Positions 12,024 to 18,081 of a DNA stretch of 18,081 nt are shown piece by piece. Position numbers and translations under genes: made by a program. The notes under the pieces are model-generated. The model saw only the letters and a program-made list of their open reading frames with translations. It was not told the DNA's origin and ran no database searches. The DNA is taken from NCBI GenBank assembly GCA_034430275.1, contig DAOUEW010000094.1, forward strand, positions 1 through 18,081, given 5' to 3'. Position 1 is the stretch's first letter; the number at the start of each line of letters is the position of its first letter. Origin of the DNA: JAUVXJ01 sp034430275 (GTDB taxonomy: Bacteria; Chloroflexota; Anaerolineae; UBA7937; B3-Chlor).

Positions 12024-15000
12024 TCCGCAAAGAGAGGCTGTGGGACCTCGCTATCGTCCTATTCCTCCTGGCGCTGCCGCTGATTCTTTTCTGGCCTGTG
12101 ACTACGGGCAGCCGCACGCTCGTCCCCTTCGACAACCTCTTCGCTTTCCAGCCCTGGCAGACCTTCGCCGAGAGTATGGGGGTGGGTGTTCCGCACAACG
12201 AGCTCCTGAGCGATTTACTGTTGGAGAACTACTCCTGGAAGACGTTCATCGTTCAGGCGCTCCGAGAGGGACAGATACCTCTCTGGAACCCTTATCTCTT
12301 CGCTGGCGTCCCGTTCCTCGCCGCTGGGCAGCATTCGGCTCTCTACCCCTTCAGCGTGCTGTTCTACGTGCTTCCCATCACGCGAGCATACGGCTGGTTC
12401 ACCGTCCTCCACCTGTTCCTCGCTGCGCTCTTCATGCACGTCTTCATGCGTACTCTGGGTGCCGGCAGGCTCGGTTCTACGGTCTCCGCGGTGACTTATG
12501 CCTTCTGCGGATTCATGGTCGTCAGTGTCGACTTCCCTATGGTCCTGGCTGCCGTGAGCTGGTTGCCCTTCGTGCTCACGATGACGGAGCTGATGATCAG
12601 GACTCAGGAGACTCACCGGACAGCGGTGCGTTCCATCCCCTACATGCTTGGCGGTGCGTTGGCCCTGGGAATCCAGTTCCTCGCGGGACACGCCGAGATG
12701 TCCTACTACGTGCTGATGGTCCTGGCCTTCTACTCGGCCTGCCGTTTGGGGATGCTATGGTGGCGAACGCGAGATACGAAGAGAATCGCCGTCCTGATTC
12801 TCATCGTTGCTTGCATGACCGGCCTTGGAGTGGGTCTGGGTGCCGTCCAACTCTTGCCCTTCCTGGAGCTCGCCAGGCTCAATTTCAGACAAGGTTCTGC
12901 AACCTACCAGGAGATCATCGGCTGGGCCTATCCTGTGCGTCAGGTGGTGACCTTCCTCATCCCAGACTTCTTCGGCAACCCCAGCCACCACGGCTACTTC
13001 GACTTGCTCACCCGCCGGTGGGCTCCCATCACACGGAACGCCTACGGGGAGTCGATCAACACCATATTCTGGGGCATCAAGAACTACGTCGAGGCAGGAG
13101 CCTATGTTGGGCTGCTACCCATCCTGCTGGCCGGGGTGGCGGTCCTTCGAAGAAGAGATCGCTACGTCTGTATCTTTGCTTCCCTGGCGGCGATCGGTTT
13201 CGCGCTGAGCTTCGGAATACCTTTGTACTCCCTTCTGTATCACCTGTTGCCAGGATACAGCCAGCTTCACACCCCGTTCCGCTGGATCTTCCCGTACAGC
13301 CTGAGCATGGCCGTTCTGGCGGGCTTGGGAGCGGCGGATTTGCGCTCGGGCTTCGACTCAGTGAAGCGGTCTCGCCTTCAAGTCTGCGGGCCTCAGGTAC
13401 TCGGGTGGCTGGCGGTTGCGGTGGGGGCGGCGGGTTTGCTCTGCGCCCTGGCGATGCTGGTCATCCCGGCCCAGTTCATTCCACTGGCGGATCGTCTGCT
13501 GGCTAGCTCAGACCTGGCCCAGGCATCCTTCCCCGATGGACGGGCTTTCCTCTCCTACCAGTGGCGCAACCTGATGCTCTTCAGCCTCTTTCTCGTGGCT
13601 TCCGGCATTGTTCTCAGGGTCAGCTACTGCAATATCTATCTGCCGCGCCGCCTGGGATCGCACCGTGTCTGGCGACCCCTGGCTATCGTCGTCTTGACGC
13701 TGGACTTGCTGATTCTCGCCGCGGGCTTCAACCCTGCCACTGAGACTCGCCTGGCAGGGCTCACACCTCCTTCCGTCGAGTTCCTCCAGTCGGATGAGGA
13801 ACTCTACAGGCTGACGTCCTTCAACGCACCGGGGGAGAAGACCTTCCACGCCAACGTGGGGATGTACTACGGCTTTCACGACATCCGCGGATATGACTCC
13901 ATCATCCCCAAGCAGTACGCCGATTTCATGGGGCAAATCGAGGAACAGGGCGAGTTGATCTACAACCGCATCGCGCCTCTCTACCAGTACGATTCCCTCG
14001 ATTCGCCACTGCTGGACCTGCTCAACGTCAAATACGTCGTGACCACCCAGCACATCCCGAATCCGAACTACACTTTGGTCTACGACGACGAGCTGCGCAT
14101 CTATCGCAACGACGACTACCTGCCGCGCGCTTTCGTCGTGTATGACGCCGAAGTGATCGAGGACGACGGGAGGCTGTTGCAGCGACTACAGGGGCTGGAT
14201 CCGCGACAACGCGTGCTCCTGAGCACGAGCCCGCCCCCGGAATACCTGAAGACTTCCTCCAGCACTCCAGTGGAAGCCCCGGCACAGACTCGTATCCCTA
14301 GCTATGGGATCAACGACGTGGTCGTGGAGGCAGAGCTCCCTCGCGATGGCTGGTTGGTGCTGGCCGACAGCTATTTCCCTGGCTGGAAGGCGTTCCAACA
14401 ATTGGAGAACGGCCAGGAACAGGAGCTCGACATCTACAGGGCGGACTACAACTTCCGGGCTGTGCATCTGGGTGCAGGGCAGAACGTGGTTCGCTTCCGA
14501 TACACCCCTATGTCCCTCAAACTGGGCGTCTACGCCAGCTTCATCGCCGCTGTCGTGATGCTGGCGGCGGCGGGCCTTTGGCTCTGGAGTCGATTCTATC
14601 GCGAGGAAGAAGGCGACTCCATCCTCAAGCGCGTAGCCAAGAATAGCATGACCCCCATGGCTACCTCCTTCCTCAACAAGCTCATCGACACCGCCTTCGC
14701 CATGCTCATGCTGCGAATACTGGGTCCGGAGGGCGCAGGCAAGTACAGTTTCGCCATCGTCGTCTACTCGTTCCTGGAGATAGTGACCAATTTCGGCCTG
14801 AACACACTGCTCACCAGAGAGGTGTCCAAAGACCGGAGCCAGGCCAACCGCTACCTCAGCAACACCGCTATCTTGCGTCTGATCATTCTGGTCGCTTCCG
14901 CGCCCCTGCTGTTGGTCTTCCTGGTAGCGTGGAGGGGGGTCTTCGCTCTCCCAGACGATACGACCGTTGCCATACTCCTCTTGAGCCTCAGTCTCGTACC

Positions 15001-16066
15001 CGGCAGCATCTCGGCGGCTCTCACAGCGGTCTTCCTTGCGTACGAGAAGATGGAGTACCCTGCAGCCATCACCACGGTCACGACGATCATCAGGGTCAGC
15101 CTTGGCGTCGTAGTTCTTCTGTTGGGCATGGGCATCATCGGCCTGGCAGCCGTGTCGGTAACGACCAGCATTATCACTGCCCTGATTCTCATGTACTTGC
15201 TGGTCCGGCTCGTCCTGAGGCCTCGCCTGGAGTTCGATGCCGGATTCAATCGCGAGATGGTGGGCACATCCTACCCGTTGATGCTCAACCATCTCTTGGC
15301 CACACTGTTCTGGCGCGTGGACGTCACTCTGCTGCAGCCGATGAAAGGAGACACCGTGGTGGGTTGGTACTCCACCGCGTATCGTTTTCTGGATGCGCTG
15401 AACATCATCCCATCAGCTTTCACCGCAGCCATCTTTCCTGTCATGTCTCGCTATGCAGCAGAAGCCAGGCACGCCCTGGTGCGTACGTATACCGTCTCAC
15501 TCAAGATCTTGATCATCGTCAGCCTCCCTGTGGCCCTCCTGACCACGTTCTACGCTGACGGGATCATCCTCGTCGTCGGAGGCCAGGCCTACCTACCCCA
15601 CGCAGCCATCGCCCTGCGACTCCTGATCTGGTCCATACCCTTCGGCTTCATCAACAGTGTGACCCAGTACGTGCTCATCGCCATAGACAAGCAGCGGTTC
15701 CTCACAGGGGCGTTCGTGGTTGGTGCCAGCTTCAACCTGGTCGCCAATCTGTTGCTCATCCCCACCTTCAGCTACCAGGCCGCTGCTGTCACCACCATCT
15801 TGTCTGAGATCGTGCTCCTCTTGCCCTTCTACTACGGTGTGCGAAAGCACCTCTCTGCAGTCCCATGGATCGACCTCATCTGGCGGCCGGTGGTGAGCAC
15901 TCTATTGGCAGGGGCGCTTCTCTGGCTCCTGCGCGACGTGAGCTTCCTGCTACTCATCCCGCTGGCGCTGGCTGTGTACGCCGTCTCCCTCATCGTCACA
16001 GGTACCTTCACCGAAGAGGACCTGACTCTGGTTAAGCGGCTCCTCCCGAGGGCATTCCGTCGCTGA
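12020..16066 (+). CDS. YfhO-like GT-C membrane protein fused to a Wzx/MVF-type flippase
   Basis: A single 1348-residue frame with two membrane modules. Residues 1-855 look like the YfhO family: an N-terminal helix, a conserved loop with PFDNLFAFQPW and IPLWNPYLFAGVPFLA, many helices, then an extracytoplasmic region (about 575-830) with DLLNVKYVVT, YLPRAFVV, GWLVLADSYFPGWKAF and YRADYNFRAVHL, closed by a helix. After a short linker (about 855-868) comes a polysaccharide flippase module (868-1348): VAKNSMTPMATSFLNKLIDTA, LRILGPEGAGKYSFA, LTREVSKDRSQANRYL, and a dozen or so helices of the MVF superfamily. YfhO proteins are thought to transfer sugars from polyprenyl-phosphate carriers outside the membrane. 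The TTG start overlaps the GT2 stop; no ATG offers a better start before the first helix. No frameshift is needed: the frame is continuous through the junction. Confidence 0.9.
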   Translation: MIRKERLWDLAIVLFLLALPLILFWPVTTGSRTLVPFDNLFAFQPWQTFAESMGVGVPHNELLSDLLLENYSWKTFIVQALREGQIPLWNPYLFAGVPFLAAGQHSALYPFSVLFYVLPITRAYGWFTVLHLFLAALFMHVFMRTLGAGRLGSTVSAVTYAFCGFMVVSVDFPMVLAAVSWLPFVLTMTELMIRTQETHRTAVRSIPYMLGGALALGIQFLAGHAEMSYYVLMVLAFYSACRLGMLWWRTRDTKRIAVLILIVACMTGLGVGLGAVQLLPFLELARLNFRQGSATYQEIIGWAYPVRQVVTFLIPDFFGNPSHHGYFDLLTRRWAPITRNAYGESINTIFWGIKNYVEAGAYVGLLPILLAGVAVLRRRDRYVCIFASLAAIGFALSFGIPLYSLLYHLLPGYSQLHTPFRWIFPYSLSMAVLAGLGAADLRSGFDSVKRSRLQVCGPQVLGWLAVAVGAAGLLCALAMLVIPAQFIPLADRLLASSDLAQASFPDGRAFLSYQWRNLMLFSLFLVASGIVLRVSYCNIYLPRRLGSHRVWRPLAIVVLTLDLLILAAGFNPATETRLAGLTPPSVEFLQSDEELYRLTSFNAPGEKTFHANVGMYYGFHDIRGYDSIIPKQYADFMGQIEEQGELIYNRIAPLYQYDSLDSPLLDLLNVKYVVTTQHIPNPNYTLVYDDELRIYRNDDYLPRAFVVYDAEVIEDDGRLLQRLQGLDPRQRVLLSTSPPPEYLKTSSSTPVEAPAQTRIPSYGINDVVVEAELPRDGWLVLADSYFPGWKAFQQLENGQEQELDIYRADYNFRAVHLGAGQNVVRFRYTPMSLKLGVYASFIAAVVMLAAAGLWLWSRFYREEEGDSILKRVAKNSMTPMATSFLNKLIDTAFAMLMLRILGPEGAGKYSFAIVVYSFLEIVTNFGLNTLLTREVSKDRSQANRYLSNTAILRLIILVASAPLLLVFLVAWRGVFALPDDTTVAILLLSLSLVPGSISAALTAVFLAYEKMEYPAAITTVTTIIRVSLGVVVLLLGMGIIGLAAVSVTTSIITALILMYLLVRLVLRPRLEFDAGFNREMVGTSYPLMLNHLLATLFWRVDVTLLQPMKGDTVVGWYSTAYRFLDALNIIPSAFTAAIFPVMSRYAAEARHALVRTYTVSLKILIIVSLPVALLTTFYADGIILVVGGQAYLPHAAIALRLLIWSIPFGFINSVTQYVLIAIDKQRFLTGAFVVGASFNLVANLLLIPTFSYQAAAVTTILSEIVLLLPFYYGVRKHLSAVPWIDLIWRPVVSTLLAGALLWLLRDVSFLLLIPLALAVYAVSLIVTGTFTEEDLTLVKRLLPRAFRR

Positions 16067-16096
16067 GCGCCATTGACGGCACTGGCCGTGGAACCC

Positions 16097-16126
16097 TTGC
16101 TGCGGCCGCAAACCATCTGGTATAAT
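16097..16126 (+). promoter_or_regulatory. sigma-70-type promoter for asnS, with a palindrome in the spacer
   Basis: TTGCTG (16097-16102), an 18-nt spacer, then TATAAT (16121-16126), a perfect -10. Transcription would start near 16133, leaving a leader of only about 15 nt. The 10-bp palindrome TGCGGCCGCA (16101-16110) begins at the end of the -35 and could be an operator or chance in GC-rich DNA. Confidence 0.65.
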
Positions 16127-16147
16127 GCCGATCCAGGAGGTACCGTC

Positions 16148-17443
16148 ATGACGCAACGCGCAGACATCGAGAATATTGCCCAGCACGAGGGACAGGAGGT
16201 CACACTCAAGGGCTGGCTCTACAACAAGACCGATAAGGGCAAACTCCAGTTCCTGCTGGTGCGCGACGGGACCGGCATCATCCAAGCCGTCGTTCTCCAG
16301 GACGAAGTGTCTCCGGAGACGTTCAAGGCGGCTCAGGACGTGACTCAGGAATCATCGATTGTCGTCACCGGCACCGCGAGAGCAGACAAGAGGGCCCCTG
16401 GCGGCTACGAACTCTCTCTCAGCGAGCTCCAGATCGTGCAGTTGGCCGAGCCGTACCCCATCACCCCCAAGGAGCACGGGGTGAGCTTCCTGATGGACCA
16501 TCGCCATCTCTGGCTCCGGTCCGCTCGACAGCACGCCATCCTCAAGATAAGAGCTGAAGTGATACGCGCTTGTCGTGACTACTTCGACGACCACGGATTC
16601 GTCCTCGTGGACACGCCCATCCTGACTCCGGCGGCCTGCGAAGGGACCAGCACGCTGTTCGAGACAGACTACTTCGGAGAATCAGCCTACCTGGCCCAGA
16701 GCGGCCAACTCTACAGCGAGGCCAGCATCGCCTCTCTGGGCAAGGTCTACTGTTTTGGGCCCACCTTCAGGGCCGAGAAGTCCAAGACCCGTCGCCACCT
16801 GCTGGAGTTCTGGATGGTGGAGCCCGAGATGGCCTTCGCGGACCTTGACGACTGCATGGAGCTGGCGGAAGACTTCGTCACCTACATCGTGCAGACGGTT
16901 CTGGAGAAGCGAAAGACACAACTGGAGGAGTTGGAACGAGACACCTCTTCCCTGGAGAAAGTGGAAGCGCCATTCCCGCGCATCTCCTACGACGAGGCCG
17001 TGGAGATCTTGCACAGCAAGGGGATGGAATTCGAGTGGGGCAGCGATTTCGGCGCCCCCGACGAGACGGCCCTGGCCCAGGAGTTCGGCAAGCCAGTCCT
17101 CGTGCACCGGTTCCCGACCCAATCCAAGGCCTTCTACATGGAGCCCGACCCCGAACGCCCCGAGATATCTCTGTCCGTCGACTGTCTCGCGCCCGAGGGA
17201 TACGGAGAGATCATCGGGGGTGGGCAGCGCATCGCTGACTACGATCTCCTGCTGCAACGGGTCAGGGAGCACAAGCTGCCAGAAGAGGCCTTCAGGTGGT
17301 ATCTGGATCTCCGCCGCTTCGGCTCCACACCCCATTCCGGGTTCGGCTTGGGCATAGAACGCACCGTTGCTTGGATCTGCGGCCTGGAGCACATCCGCGA
17401 GACGATTCCCTTCCCACGCATGTTGTATCGCCTCTATCCCTAA
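16148..17443 (+). CDS. asnS: asparaginyl-tRNA synthetase
   Basis: A 431-residue class II aminoacyl-tRNA synthetase. Residues about 15-105 are the N-terminal OB-fold for anticodon binding (VTLKGWLYNKTDKGKLQFLLVRDGTGIIQAVV). The catalytic core carries motif 1 around ILKIRAEVIRACRDYFDDHGFVLVDTPIL, motif 2 in FRAEKSKTRRHLLEFWMVEPEM, and motif 3 in GFGLGIERTVAWICGL. The HLLEFWMVEPEMAF wording fits AsnRS rather than AspRS, whose motif 2 continues differently. The enzyme charges tRNA-Asn directly, so this organism need not rely only on the Asp-tRNA(Asn) amidation route. ATG 16148 is chosen because AGGAGG (16135-16140) lies 7 nt upstream and the promoter -10 sits at 16121; the longer in-frame start at 16073 would precede the promoter. 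Confidence 0.95.
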   Translation: MTQRADIENIAQHEGQEVTLKGWLYNKTDKGKLQFLLVRDGTGIIQAVVLQDEVSPETFKAAQDVTQESSIVVTGTARADKRAPGGYELSLSELQIVQLAEPYPITPKEHGVSFLMDHRHLWLRSARQHAILKIRAEVIRACRDYFDDHGFVLVDTPILTPAACEGTSTLFETDYFGESAYLAQSGQLYSEASIASLGKVYCFGPTFRAEKSKTRRHLLEFWMVEPEMAFADLDDCMELAEDFVTYIVQTVLEKRKTQLEELERDTSSLEKVEAPFPRISYDEAVEILHSKGMEFEWGSDFGAPDETALAQEFGKPVLVHRFPTQSKAFYMEPDPERPEISLSVDCLAPEGYGEIIGGGQRIADYDLLLQRVREHKLPEEAFRWYLDLRRFGSTPHSGFGLGIERTVAWICGLEHIRETIPFPRMLYRLYP

Positions 17444-17453
17444 GCCGAGTAAC

Positions 17454-18081
17454 ATGAAGATACGCCGCCGGCGCTTTCTGCGCGTGTTCCTGTTCCTCTC
17501 GCGTCTGCTCCTGTCGCTGCTGTGGTGGGAACTGATACTGGGGCGAGTCTTCTCCCTGGGGTTCGTCCATCGTGGTGCGCGAGAAAGGCGCCGACGCTGG
17601 GCGGCCAGGTTCCGCGAACTGGCTGTAGAGATGGGCGGAGTGCTGATCAAGCTCGGCCAGTTCCTCAGCTCCCGAGCCGACGTGATGCCGCCCGAGATCA
17701 CGAAAGAACTCTCGGCTCTCCAGGACGAGGTCCCTCCCGATCCATTTCCCCCGGTGAAGAACCTGATCGAGCAGGAACTAGGAACTCCGATCGACGACGT
17801 CTTCTCGCGTTTCGTTGAGGAGCCCCAGTCGGGTGCATCGCTGGGCCAGACCTACTACGCCTGGCTTCCCGACGGAGAGCCAGTGATCGTCAAGGCCCAG
17901 CGGCCGGCGATCGAGGAACTGGTGGCCACTGACCTCGCCGCGATCAGACGCGCGGTCGCTCTCATCAAATGGTACCCCGCCCTCAGGCGCAGGGTGAACA
18001 TGGATGCCCTTCTCGACGAATTCGCTCGCATCACCTATGGCGAGCTCGATTACATCGCGGAAGGTCACCACGCCGACGAAC
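17454..18081 (+). CDS. ABC1/UbiB-family kinase-like protein (3' truncated by the window end)
   Basis: The first 209 codons of an AarF/UbiB/ABC1 atypical kinase; the frame is still open at the last base. It starts with a very basic MKIRRRRFLR and a hydrophobic stretch (VFLFLSRLLLSLLWWELILG), then the family hallmark KxGQ in VLIKLGQFLSSRADVMP, the EELVATDL and QDEVPPDPF pattern, the nucleotide-loop region PQSGASLGQTYYA, the lysine in EPVIVKAQRP, and YGELDYIAEGHHADE. UbiB proteins support quinone or isoprenoid lipid metabolism at the membrane. The usual Ala-rich loop (such as ASAS or AAAS) here reads SGAS. Only 10 nt separate it from asnS, so they are probably co-transcribed although functionally unrelated. 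The catalytic C-terminal half lies outside the window. Confidence 0.9.
   Translation, partial: MKIRRRRFLRVFLFLSRLLLSLLWWELILGRVFSLGFVHRGARERRRRWAARFRELAVEMGGVLIKLGQFLSSRADVMPPEITKELSALQDEVPPDPFPPVKNLIEQELGTPIDDVFSRFVEEPQSGASLGQTYYAWLPDGEPVIVKAQRPAIEELVATDLAAIRRAVALIKWYPALRRRVNMDALLDEFARITYGELDYIAEGHHADE

Noticed and set aside
12040..13506. 488-codon + strand frame inside the fusion gene
   Set aside because: Out-of-frame reading of a GC-rich gene; Pro/Arg/Leu-rich product without recognisable motifs.
14186..15292. Long - strand open frame opposite the fusion gene
   Set aside because: It mirrors the codon pattern of the real gene; the product is Asp/Gln/Arg-rich and unlike any family I know, while the + frame is clearly a membrane protein.
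16073..16147. Earlier in-frame start for asnS
   Set aside because: It precedes the promoter -10 at 16121 and lacks a ribosome binding site; ATG 16148 has AGGAGG 7 nt upstream.
16682..17701. Long - strand open frame opposite asnS and the ABC1-like gene
   Set aside because: Both + strand genes are unambiguous by motif; this frame has no recognisable domain and no ribosome binding site of note.

Overview
This is a GC-rich bacterial chromosomal window with no mobile elements, CRISPR, rRNA or tRNA that I can support. Gene content suggests a member of the Chloroflexota, probably Anaerolineae-like. The clues are a Thr/Pro-linker, membrane-anchored GH3 protein, a YfhO-type membrane protein joined to a flippase, a receptor-like Ser/Thr kinase beside an FHA protein, a short M29 aminopeptidase, and frequent TTG/GTG starts. 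The taxonomic call is inference; no marker gene was compared.

Left part (1-4098, all + strand): the C-terminal end of a membrane-anchored surface protein; a secreted TPR protein; a classical short-chain dehydrogenase; a 51-codon Cys-rich small ORF with a strong ribosome binding site (3064-3219); and exonuclease III. The last three may be co-transcribed.

Middle part (4216-9879): an FHA-winged-helix regulator (-) and a Ser/Thr protein kinase (+) are divergent from a short shared promoter region and look like a phospho-signalling pair. Converging on the kinase is a two-gene operon on the - strand: M29 aminopeptidase followed 18 nt later by a large GH3-like protein. It has a textbook sigma-70-type promoter at 9929-9957.

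Gap (about 9958-10727): roughly 770 bases with no convincing protein and several strong inverted repeats. I could not match it to any RNA family by eye. It lies downstream of a stand-alone RpiR-type HTH gene (10728-10976, -).

Right part (11057-18081): the RpiR-like gene is divergent from a GT2 gene similar to polyprenyl-phosphate mannose/glucose synthases. The GT2 stop overlaps the TTG start of a 1348-aa protein in which a YfhO-like GT-C membrane protein is fused to a Wzx/MVF-type flippase. Together they look like a compact lipid-linked extracytoplasmic glycosylation system: GT2 loads the sugar on a lipid, the flippase turns it over, and the GT-C domain transfers it. This is the most interesting item in the window. 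Next come asparaginyl-tRNA synthetase with its own promoter and, 10 nt after it, an ABC1/UbiB-family kinase-like gene cut by the window end.
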